From assembly GCF_020379485.1 (NCBI RefSeq), contig NW_026015668.1, positions 124,001 to 188,000 of the forward strand: a stretch of DNA of 64,000 nucleotides, read 5' to 3'. This document shows, piece after piece, positions 35,248 to 45,476 of this stretch. A program made the position numbers and the translations under genes. The notes beneath the pieces are model-generated. The model was given only the letters and a program-made list of their open reading frames with translations, did no database searches and was not told the DNA's origin. Numbering within the stretch: position 1 is the first letter of the stretch; every line of letters begins with the position of its first letter. The DNA comes from Brassica napus (lineage: Eukaryota; Streptophyta; Magnoliopsida; Brassicales; Brassicaceae).

Positions 35248-36058
35248 CCTAATACAGAAATAATATACTTTTATTAGTCATCTTTTACATTCATATAAAA
35301 GCAGATTATATGATATATACACACGTAAGTGATTAAACATATAAAATACAGAAATAAAAACTCATGATAGACAAAAACAAAGATTTATTAAATAACAAAT
35401 GGAGACTACTGGAAAAAACGCCATGAAGTAATGATAACAGAAACAAAAACTAGTAGTTTAACTTTTGGAAAAACTATACTTTTTCTTGAAGAATTTTTTT
35501 GCTTTGAGAATGACTGGATATGCAGTGATGTATATATAAGAGAAGTGATCTAGGTTTTGTTTTTTTAGAAAAAGATAAGAACTATTTTATAGGGATTCGT
35601 TGCTATATGGTTGAGTATGATAGATCTATAATAAAAAAAGGTTTTTTAAAAATGGTAGGCACTATTTTGTTTAGATTTTATGATATATTATTCGATTAGA
35701 ATATATTTTATTCATTCTTTACGTACTTTTTGAACAGATGAAAAGTACAGAGAGATGTTATTATTGTGTTTTCCCACGAGCATAACAAATCTCCCCATAA
35801 TGGCCAAGAATTGGTTCTTTGTATTTTCATGGACATTTTCTATTAAATTCTTATCAAATAACATTACTACAAAATCTATCAAATATTGAATAACAACAGA
35901 ATTTAAAGTAACTAAAAAAATGATTACAAATGCTTAATCCAATAACACAAGAATTTAAAAGAATTTATGAAATCAATAATTGAATAACAGTGGAATTTAA
36001 TGGAAACTATAATTCCTTCTAATTCTATCAAATTTCTAAATCCAATACCCCCACCTTA

Positions 36059-38131
36059 GACTTTTATTTTGTTTCAGCTTTATCAGAAATTAAAAACAAA
36101 AGTAAAGAAAAGGAAACTAGAAATACGATTTTATTCAAAATTCAAATCCTCTAACAACTCTAACTAGATAACAATGTTAAATGACCAAAACATCTCTTCT
36201 GGTTTTGCTTTTGAAGGGATAAAATAGTATTCAACCACAAATAAATGTTGGTAGCACAAAGTGCTTTCCAATATAATAAAAACACATAAAGTGACCTCCT
36301 CATGGTGTATATAAATAGGTTGTCTTGAGCACATCTGCTCATTACAATCTTCTTCTCGTCGTTTAATGATTTTGTTAAATAACTGTATTTAGTTTCGTAA
36401 ATTGATATCCTTTCTTATTGAGTATATTTAACGTTTGCAATCCTATTAAGAGCAATAACGAAACATAGGCAAAATAATTTGATACTTTTCACAACTAATT
36501 TTATATAATTGTTAAATAATTGTATTTAGTTTCGTAAGCTGACACTTTTCACAACAGTTGTGACTTTTTGAGTTTTTTTATTTATTTGATTCTTTAGAAT
36601 TTGTTCCTTTCATATTTATTATTCTATTTTTTATGTTTCGTTTTATCTTATATTCATAATTTATGTTATGAAAGCAAATTATTTTGCCTATGTTTCGTTT
36701 TTTCTTTAAATCATAACTAGTTTTATATAAGTCTTTGCTTATTTTTATACATTCACTTCCATGATCTATATTTCAATTACACACAACCAATAACACAAAT
36801 TTTTAGAAAAACAAAGCTTACCTTATATAGACATACACAATTTCGTTCAATCTTTCATTATATAACATGTAATATTGTGACTATGACTTTTACATTTTTA
36901 ATATCTATAGATTAAAAATTATAATTCCTTTCAGTTTATTCACTCTGCGCAGGATGCAGGTTTTCACCTAGTTATAAAGTAATCCGGGAGAAAAATCTAA
37001 TGTCAATAATCATATCACAAGCAATAGCTATTAATTACTAAACATGGTAGTTCAAAAAAAATATACCAAACATGCTAACTTAAAATTAACAATTTCTCTT
37101 ATCGGAAAGATTACTCAAATAACACTAAATCATCTTTTTATTACTAGATTAGCTTATAATTTTTTTTAATTACTAGACTGTTTTTCATCCCATAATGTCT
37201 TTATTTTCTTTGTTAACAAAAAATATATTTACAAAAATGTCATTATTATTATTTTGCCACGTCATCAAAAATATGCCACAGACAAATAAGTTTGCCGATA
37301 AAAGTCTACCACACGAGATAACAATTTTTCTAGTCTCTGGTAGATTTATTACATACCGTAAACTTATTAAAACAGACTTGATATCGTTAAATACTTTTGG
37401 GAATAAGTCTACCATACGTTGCAATATATTTATTTACGTTGGCAGTTTTTTTTTCGGCGGGCAGCTTTTGTATAACAGATTTTTGTTGTATGAGAGCAGG
37501 TTTTTAAAATGTAGAAGACTTTCTTGCACCCAACAAAATTTTTCTCCTAGACTTTTATATAGTTTGGCAGATTATTTTGTTTTTGAAGCAGCAGACATAT
37601 TTTCTTCGTTTATAAACGGCAAACTTTTCGAATATAAGTATACTTTGTAGCAGACTTATAAATTAATAACATAACTAAATCTATATCATAGCATGTTTTT
37701 AAGTACGTTATGGCTGACCTTTACAAGTTATATGTAGTAACAGACTTTTAACTTGGCTGATTAATTCTCTTCTTATAAAACTTCATTTCTCACTCCCTTT
37801 GCTGATTTATTATTTGTGGTGTCCTTTTATGCGAATTTCATTGTTGGTAAGAGTAAACGTTTGTCTAACATACTATTCATGGTGAACTGAAAGTGAGTAA
37901 TATTGTGGAGTTCAATTTGATCTATCATAACACAATCTTTGAGCGGCACACTCTGAAAGATTCCTCAAACATTGTTGAACGAAGCTCACTACCATTAATA
38001 ACATTGATGCTGTATGGTTTATGTCAATTTTGCATACCTCACACAGAAACCTAGATTATAAAGATATCCTCACATATAATTGATGTACTCTTGTCAACTG
38101 ACAGTAGATTCATATTTATAAATATATGTAC
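36059..38131. other. AT-rich spacer, no gene called
   Basis: Mostly AT-rich. A 151-codon plus-strand frame at 37195-37650 has repeated CAGACTT/AGTCTACCA phrases on the DNA level and no recognisable domain; I treat it as chance or repeat-derived. A Helitron-like 3' end lies at 36940-36971. Confidence 0.45.
36940..36971 (+). mobile_element. Helitron 3' terminus, isolated
   Basis: TGCGCAGGATGCA can form a short hairpin and is followed by GGTTTTCAC and CTAG|T. The reverse complement starts ACTAGGTGA, as at 23525, so it is the same family but in plus orientation. I found no matching 5' end upstream. Confidence 0.4.
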
Positions 38132-38136
38132 ATATG

Positions 38137-38428
38137 TGTTGGATAATTCAAATTAACTTGAGCAGCAAGTTAACTCATTAAAGTGAAGTTTGATGGGTTA
38201 GGGAAAAAGGAAAAAGGAAAACATATCGAGCTTAGGAATGTTTCCATATTATTATTAGGAAAAGATGTAGCTTCGCTCTTAGGAAAAGATGTAGCTTTTT
38301 CCTATATAAACAGTTCTCATGGAGAGATGTTCCATCAAGAGAAACACATTGAAAGGTTTAGTTTTGAGAGAGTTTCTAAATCTAATAAGAAGTGAAGTTC
38401 TTATAATCTTTGTGTTTGTGCAACTTTA
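38137..38428 (+). repeat. 5' LTR with duplicated upstream motif
   Basis: It starts TGTTGG and ends CTTTA, so it lacks the usual terminal CA. A TATA box TATATAAA lies at 38303-38310. Directly upstream the 19-mer TTAGGAAAAGATGTAGCTT is present twice (38255 and 38279, 24 bases apart), a plausible repeated promoter element. Confidence 0.85.
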
Positions 38429-38430
38429 AT

Positions 38431-38442
38431 TGGTATCAGAGC
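38431..38442 (+). promoter_or_regulatory. Primer-binding site (initiator tRNA-Met)
   Basis: TGGTATCAGAGC follows the 5' LTR after two bases. It is the standard plant copia minus-strand primer site. Confidence 0.85.
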
Positions 38443-38492
38443 TCCAGGTTTCGAAGGTCGTTTACAAGAGGAGTTGTAACTTTGATCAAAAC

Positions 38493-41400
38493 ATGGGAGA
38501 CGATTCTCAAGCACGTGATAAAGGTCTTGAGATGAAGAAGGACATACGATGTCCGATGCTAACATCGACCAACTACACCGTATGGTCGATGCGAATGAAA
38601 GTGATGCTTCGTTTATACGAAGTTTGGGATACGATTGATCCAGGGAGTAACGATGCAAAGAAAAACAATATGGCGATTGCTCTAATCTTTCAATCAGTCC
38701 CGGAGGCGCTAATACTTCAGATTGGAGAACATGATACATCGAAGAAGATTTGGGAAGCTATCAAATCCCGTAACCTAGGTGCTGATCGCGTGAGAGAAGC
38801 AAGGTTACAAACTTTGATGTCTGAGTTCGACAAACTGAAGATGACAGACACAGACACGGTGGATGACTACGCAGGAAAACTTTCAGGCTTAGCATCGAGA
38901 GCAGCCGCGTTAGGAGAGATAATGGAAGCATCAAAGCTGGTAAAGAAGTTTCTGAAGGGACTTCCAAGAACGAAGTTCATTCACATCGTAGCTTCGTTAG
39001 AACAAGTGTTGGATCTAAATTCAACGGGATTCGAAGACATTGTTGGGAGATTGAAGGCTTTCGAAGAACGCATCAAAGAAGAAACCCAAGATGAAGGTCA
39101 ATCGAAGCTCATGTTTGGAAAGAATGATATGCAAGGTAGTGGAAGCCATAACAACTCGCGAGGAAGAGGCATAGGTAGAGGTTATGGTGGAAGAGGAAGA
39201 GGACGAGGAAGGTCTAATGGTTCTGATGGTCATAACAAAGGAGGAGAAGCTTCGGACAAGACCAAGAAGGACTACTCTAAGGTTAGATGTTGGCGATGCG
39301 ACAAGATGGGGCACTTCGTGTCACATTGTCCTACACGACCAAGAGAAGAAGCTAACCTAACGGAAACACAAGAAGCAGATGCATTATATATGCATGAAGT
39401 AGTATTCCTCAACGAAGAGAGAGTGTTTCCTAAGAGGTTTGATGAATGCGATGGAAATACGAGTATATGGTACCTTGACAATGGTGCAAGTAACCATATG
39501 ACAGGCAAGAGAGAGTTCTTCTCAAACCTAGATGAGAGCATCAAAGGCAAAGTCAAATTCGGTGATGGATCAAACGTCGAGATTGTTGGGAAAGGTTCGA
39601 TCACGTTCATCGGAAAAACAGGGGAGAGAAGAGCACTCAAAGATATCTACTACATCCCAAGTCTTAAACACAATATCATAAGTCTTGGACAAGCAACCGA
39701 GATGGGTTGTGAGGTTAATATGAAAGAAGACTTACTGATGCTGAAAGATCCCCGTGGAAGGCTATTAGTACAAGTCGCAAGGCAACCAAACCGATTGTAC
39801 AAGACGCCAATGGAGGTTGAATATCCGAAGTGTCTTCAAATACAAGAAACTGATGTTACATGGACGTGGCATGCACGGCTAGGACATGTGAACTTTGGAG
39901 TCATGAAGAATATGGTAGACAAAGAGATGGTAGTAGGGATGCCTCAGGTGATACACGAGAAAGATGTGTGCAGCGCCTGCTTAGTTGGGAAGCAAACTCG
40001 GAAGTCTTTCCCGCCTAAAGCAAAGTATCGAGCATCACACGCATTGGAGTTGGTACATGGTGACTTGTGCGGTCCGATATCACCATCAACACCAGCAAAC
40101 AATAGATATGTATTTGTCTTAATTGATGATTACTCAAGATATATGTGGACGATGCTGCTAAGAGAGAAGAGTGAAGCGTTCGATCGGTTCAAAAAGTTCA
40201 AGGAGTACGTGGAGAATCAAACGAAGCTACAACTCAAGACTTTTCGCACCGATAGAGGAGGAGAGTTCACATCTTCTGAGTTCATTCGTTTTTGTGAAGA
40301 AAACGGTGTAACTAGACATCTCACCGCACCGTATACACCGCAACAAAACGGTGTGGTTGAGAGAAGAAATAGAACACTAATGGAGATGACTAGAAGTTTG
40401 ATGAAAGCTATGAAGATACCTAATCAGCTATGGGGAGAAGCAGTACGTCATTCAACGTATCTCATAAACCGCATTGCTACAAAGGCTTTGGAAGACAAGA
40501 CTCCATACGAAAGCTTGTATGTTAAGAAACCGAACATTGAGCATCTAAGGGTCTTTGGATGTGTAGCTTTTGCAAAAATCAACAGTCCTCATCTCAAGAA
40601 GCTGGATGATCGATCAAGGATGGTGATCAACCTAGGCACAGAGCCCGGCTCAAAAGCTTACAGACTCTATGATCCGGTCGCGAAGAAGATAGTTGTTAGT
40701 AGAGATGTAATCTTTGACGAGAAGAAAAGTTGGGATTGGTCCACACTATCAACAAACGTAGACGAAGAACCAGGATCATTCAAGCTTCCTCATATTGATG
40801 TTACAGAAGAAGGAGATGGTGATGAGCATCAAGATCACCAACACCACGAAGAGCAAAACAATAATGAAGAAGAAGAAGCTGTAGACGCAGATGAACAAGA
40901 GCAAGTAGTAGAGAACAACGATGCAAACCAAGACCCGCATGTAACATCAAGATATGGTCGTAACATCAGAAAACCAAAGCGGTTCGATGATTACATCCTA
41001 CTCGCTGAAGTTGAAAGTGGCAGACTCTTGCTCACCATCGATGGTGAACCAGAAAGTTACATCGAAGCTGCAGTAATACAAGCTTGGATCGATGCAATGA
41101 AGGCAGAGATCGAATCTATCATCAAAAACAAAACCTGGAAGCTCGTCAAGAAGCCGGCAGGTGTGAAACCGATAGGTTTGAAGTGGATCTATAAGATCAA
41201 GAGGAATGCAGATGGAACGGTGATCAAATACAAAGCAAGGCTAGTTGCAAAAGGTTATGTGCAACAACAAGGCATAGACTTCGACGAAGTATTTGCACCA
41301 GTTGCTCGGATAGAAACCATACGACTACTCTTGGCGTTAGCAGCAACTAATGGATGGGAGATCCATCACTTAGATGTGAAAACTGCGTTCCTGAATGGAG

Positions 41401-42616
41401 ACTTAAATGAGGATGTATACGTTACTCAACCAGAAGGCTTTGTGGAGAAAGGAAAGGAGGATCATGTGTACAAACTTAGCAAAGCACTATACGGTTTGCG
41501 TCAAGCTCCGAGAGCTTGGAACATCAAACTCGATCGTGTTCTCAAGGAGATGGAGTTCACGAAGTGCACCAAGGAACCTGCGGTATATCAAAAGAAACAG
41601 AAGGGGGAGCTTCTGATCATAGCTATATACGTTGATGACTTGTTTGTAACAGGGACTTCACTCAACGTTATCAAGCAATTCAAAGATGATATGTCAAGAA
41701 GATTTGAGATGTCAGACCTCGGGAAGCTTACATACTATCTTGGTATAGAAGTAACGCAAGGAGCTGATGGCATTCACATCAAACAAGAAGGATACGCGCA
41801 AGGTATACTTGTCAAGACGAAGATGGAGTCATGTAACTATACTCATGTTCCGATGCACACGAGTTTGAAAGTATCAAAGGCAGAGGAGGAGCCTGAGATT
41901 GATGCAACATCGTATCGAAGCATCATAGGATGCTTAAGGTATCTTCTTCATACACGACCGGACTTGGCGTTTTCGGTTGGTGTATTAAGCAGATATATGC
42001 AGAGTCCAAGAGAGAGTCATGGAGAAGCAGTGAAGCATCTAATACGATACATAAAGGGCACTACAGAGTATGGTCTCTTCTTCAAACGGGATGGAACAAC
42101 GGAGATTACATGTTACAGTGACAGCAGCCATAACATAGACGTTGATGATGGAAGAAGCACTACAGGGTTTATGTTCTACCTAGGAACATCGCCGATCACG
42201 TGGACATCGTGCAAGCACCCACAGTGGCACTCTCTTCATGTGAGGCGGAGTTCATGGCAGCTATGGAAGCTGCAAAACAAGCAATTTGGTTAAAGGAGTT
42301 GATGGTCGAGATCATGAACAAAGAAGACAAGAAGGTCGTGTTGAAGATTGACAACAAGTCAGCGATAACCCTCACCAAGAACCCGGTGTTTCACGGTAGA
42401 AGCAAACACATACTCTCGAAGTACCATTTCATTCGAGAATGTGTGGAGTTCGACTTTATCGAAGTGAAGCACGTACCTGGAGTGGAGCAGAAGGCAGACA
42501 TACTCACTAAGCCATTGGCAAGGATCAAGTTCGAAGCAATGCGCAAGTTCATCGGAGTTCAGAAGATCAACATACCTAAGATTCAAGTTGGAATTAAGGG
42601 GGAGAATGTTGGATAA
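38493..42616 (+). pseudogene. copia gag-pol polyprotein, one frameshift
   Basis: Starts at ATG 38493 (MGDDSQARD); the codons before it overlap the primer-binding site. Domains by position: UBN2 gag from 38560; CCHC knuckle [14 protein letters not shown] at about 39289; protease [13 protein letters not shown] at 39467; integrase zinc-binding HARLGHVNF at 39869; integrase core with [16 protein letters not shown] and [10 protein letters not shown] (40058-40370); RT from KTWKLVKKP (41126) with YVDDLFV at 41631; RNase H from about 42110. The frame shifts near 42217, where the conserved [16 protein letters not shown] region is missing one base of the Gln codon. The second frame continues open to 42616. 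Everything upstream is intact, so it is close to functional. Confidence 0.9.
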
Positions 42617-42898
42617 TTCCAATTAACTTGAGCAGCAAGTTAACTCATTAAAGTGAAGTTTGATGGGTTAAGAAAAAAGGAAAAAGGAAAACATATCGAG
42701 CTTAGGAATGTTTCCATATTATTATTAGGAAAAGATGTAACTTCGCTCTTAGGAAAAGATGTAGCTTTTTCCTATATAAACAGTTCTCATGGAGAGATGT
42801 TCCATCAAGAGAAACACATTGAAAGGTTTAGTTTTGAGAGAGTTTCTAAATCTAATAAGAAGTGAAGTTCTTATAATCTTTGTGTTTGTGCAACTTTA
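42607..42898 (+). repeat. 3' LTR of young copia element
   Basis: Same length as the 5' LTR, with four substitutions. The stop codon of the pol frame (42614-42616) lies inside its first ten bases. The duplicated TTAGGAAAAGATGTA motif and TATA box are retained. Confidence 0.9.
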
Positions 42899-42987
42899 AT
42901 ATGTACTTTTTGGGTAGAAAATACACTTGAAACATTACATTACATGTATAATGTATTTTTTTAAGTTTTGCCTAAAAAAAGATGGTA

Positions 42988-43821
42988 CTAGCTAGGGATG
43001 GAACTGTTGTTCTGCAGTGCTTGTTTCAGATGAAGCGTGAGAGCATACTTGTTCACCTCCAGAGTTTTCAGCTGTTCCTGGTATTGAGTAACCATCTGCA
43101 TCAAACCCTGCAACTCCTGACTCTGATCTTCGGTGTCTTTCTGCCGCTTCTGCTGCGTCACCACAGCTCGTTTGAGTGAACTATTCTCCTCGACAATAGC
43201 TTCTAACTGCAGTCTCAGCATCAGGTTCTCCTGTTGGACACTGCTTTGCATCACTGCGTCAGCACAAGCACGAGCCTTGACGAACTTCTCCAAAGCTTAA
43301 GGCTCTTGAAGCGGTCTTTAGCGACTTTCATGTCTGAAGCATTTCGTCATTTCCCTGTTAAATAATTCAACCCACTCAGTGCCATCCAAGTTCAGGACTC
43401 CCTCCTCCTTCCCTGATGATCCTCCCCTTCCCGTACTGCAACTTTTGCTTCTTCCTGGACTAGAGATAATTCAGGTTTTTGATTGGTGGATTCTAATGAA
43501 GCTGGTTCAAAGATCACCTCCAATATTCGTTGATTCCTCGCTCAAGAATCTAAACTCATACAAAAGTCAAGAAAAGTTACAATCTTGCAAATATCCAACA
43601 ACAAAGTTTGAAACTTTCGGGATCGAAAAGCTCACGTGAATATCCATGTCGGGTAAAATGGCGGCGAGGTGATCGAGAAGAAGAGAGGAGGAGAAACGAG
43701 AGGGAGACAAGGAACAGAGTTTCTTGGAGAAGGGAAGAGAAGAAGTCTCAAACAGAGATCTCTTTCCACCGCAAACAATCACAGACATGAGACATGTTAT
43801 CTGCTTCTCTTCTTCTTCCAT
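42988..43821 (-). pseudogene. CUE-domain (ubiquitin-binding) protein remnant
   Basis: The minus strand starts MSVIVCGGKRSLFE (conserved Met at 43788, open from 43821) and reaches the start of the CUE helix block, LDHLAAILPDMDI, at a GTGAGC donor-like site (43636). A degenerate block follows (ILERGIN, then LNQLHLES-like). Then come DGTEWVELF near 43385 and the C-terminal coiled coil QENLMLRLQLEAIVEENSSLKRAVVTQQKRQ to 42988. It resembles the Arabidopsis CUE proteins At5g32440/At1g80040. Frameshifts near 43330 (after EMT) and 43295, plus a TGA near 43400, break it. The coiled-coil end is open for 101 codons. Confidence 0.75.
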
Positions 43822-43929
43822 TCATTGAATCAACGAACAGTGTCACTAGCTTGGCTACGCTTACGTTTCGCCAAGAAGGTGCAAACAAGATCGAATCAAG
43901 GTGAAATCAGGTTAAATTGGGGGATTTGA

Positions 43930-44295
43930 GAAATTGAGGGACTTACGAGGCTGGGGGTGAATTTTTTTTTAAAAAAGATTTCCACTCCAAGTGTTTTAAA
44001 TTAAATGAAAATTTTATTTAAAAAATTCTATTTTTTTTGTTTAAATCAGTTATTGGATTGGAGTATTTTAGACTTTTGCTGGTATTATTATTATTATTTT
44101 TTTTTGTGTTACTCTAGTCATTACAAAAGAAATGTAAGTTATTATAGGTAATTTCTCTAATCTATATTATTTATAAATTCGTTCAAACTACTCTAGGAAC
44201 ATTTTTATAGGTTATTTACCCCAGAAAATCATGGAAGGACCACAACATACACCCATATATATACATATTTTTCTAAAAAACCGTATATGTTGTTG

Positions 44296-44329
<34 letters not shown>
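43930..44329. other. AT-rich spacer ending in (AT)n
   Basis: No gene seen. A perfect (AT)n microsatellite occupies about 44301-44328, touching the MULE terminus. Confidence 0.6.
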
Positions 44330-44331
<2 letters not shown>

Positions 44332-44994
44332 GAAAATTGCCAAATATGACTCACAACTTGAATTCAAACACAAAAGTAAACTCAAACTTGAATCAAATGC
44401 AAAATTAACCTAAAAGACTATTGAAATTACAACCAACCCCTTGTGAACAAACAAAAAAACTGAAATTTTTATACGTTTCTAACCCCCGTAAGTCGTCTGA
44501 ACTAGTTCTACTTAGAAATAATTTAAAATTTTTGTAAAAAATATTTGATAAGTGAAAAATTAAAATCATGTAATTAATATATGTTTTAAAAGATATAAAT
44601 TAAGATATAACAAAAGTTAATTGTTTTCAACATAGATGAGTGAAAGTAGTAAGTCATGATATTCTTTGGTTTAGGTTTTGCCAACATATGTTGTAGTATT
44701 GTATGTGTTCTTAGGATTAGATTTTGGAATGCATAAATGTTTTTTTGAAAACTTTAAAATTTACCTAAGTGTGTTTATTTCTGTGTATAGTAAATACTAT
44801 TTAAGTATAACTACGGGTTTATAACGTGGTTAATTAGTTAATTTAGTCAATTTAGTTTAGGGGTTAAATTTAGGGTCTGGGACGACGTCTGATGTACAGT
44901 ATTCAACAGACGGCTTACTAGTAAGTCGTCCAAACCGGACCAAACCTTTAATTTTACAATGTACTTTTAAACCTAACCAGATTATTTACCGGCC

Positions 44995-45003
44995 ATATAT
45001 AAG
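44995..45003 (+). promoter_or_regulatory. TATA box of the ULP1-type gene
   Basis: TATATAAGG precedes a pyrimidine-rich leader with repeated TCATCGTTCTC phrases. A donor GGTAAGTT at 45243 and an acceptor TTTTGCAG ending at 45467 define a probable 5' leader intron just before ATG 45477. Confidence 0.55.
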
Positions 45004-45242
45004 GGGTTTTTTTTTCACTGTTTATCGAAAATCAGAAAACCCTAAAGCCGTTTCTCTCAAAGGCGTCGATTCTCTCTAATCCATCGCTCTCATCGTTCTC
45101 ATCGTTCTCACCGCTGGTTGTCTCTCCGTCGTTATCACCGTCGTTCTCACCGCCGTTCTCACAGCCGCTTCCTCTATTTAAGATCCGAGAGGAAACCCTA
45201 GCGCGCATTCTCTCAGAGGCGTCTCGTTGAACTCCGCCGCCG

Positions 45243-45467
45243 GTAAGTTATATATCTTACTGTCGAGTGATTGATTGAGGAAAAGATGAACATAAAACTA
45301 GAAGTCTTTGAAGACTTATATTTAAGTCGTCTGGAAAGTCTTCCAGTCTTCCAGCTGGAAGACTTTCCAGACGACTTAATTATAAGTCTTTCAGCTGGAA
45401 AACTTGTCAGACGACTTAATTATAAGTATTTGATTGTTTGAGATGGTTGTCTTTGATTGTTTTGCAG
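45243..45467 (+). other. Probable leader intron with long hairpin
   Basis: Bounded by GT and AG and placed just before the ATG. It contains a perfect 23-bp inverted repeat: 45324-45346 (starts AAGTCGTCTGG) and 45355-45377 (ends CCAGACGACTT), separated by an 8-base loop. A second, weaker copy follows at 45378-45425. Confidence 0.6.
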
Positions 45468-45476
45468 GCAAAAAAA

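Larger units (their letters stand above)
31965..36055 (-). mobile_element. PIF/Harbinger transposon, apparently autonomous
   Basis: The left terminus GGGGGTGGTATTGGAT and the right terminus, whose reverse complement is GGTGGGGGTATTGGAT, form a 16-bp imperfect inverted repeat. The triplet TTA stands directly outside both ends (31962-31964 and 36056-36058), the 3-bp target duplication expected of this superfamily. The 4091-bp element carries the two genes PIF/Harbinger elements need, a DDE nuclease and a Myb/SANT-like DNA-binding protein, both on the minus strand. After three and two exons are joined I find no stop or frameshift in either. It may be functional or only recently silenced. Confidence 0.85.
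38137..42898 (+). mobile_element. Young Ty1/copia retrotransposon
   Basis: Two 292-bp LTRs (38137-38428, 42607-42898) flank a plus-strand gag-pol. ATATG stands on both sides (38132-38136, 42899-42903), a 5-bp target duplication. The LTRs differ at 4 of 292 positions by my count. At a commonly used rate of 1.5e-8 per site per year this gives about 0.5 million years. A primer-binding site TGGTATCAGAGC starts at 38431 and a purine tract AAGGGGGAGAA precedes the 3' LTR. The only coding break I see is one missing base near 42217. Confidence 0.9.

Noticed and set aside
37195..37650. 151-codon plus-strand frame
   Set aside because: Phe/Ile/Leu-rich low-information translation in AT-rich DNA with repeated AGTCTACCA phrases. 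No domain seen and an opposite-strand frame overlaps it.
39021..39640. Minus-strand open frames inside the copia gag-pol
   Set aside because: These are antisense shadows of a well-supported plus-strand polyprotein with all expected motifs.
44301..44328. (AT)n as the MULE target duplication
   Set aside because: A microsatellite at the left border matches many AT-rich words by chance, and the right flank is a poly(A) run. No 9-bp pair could be defended.
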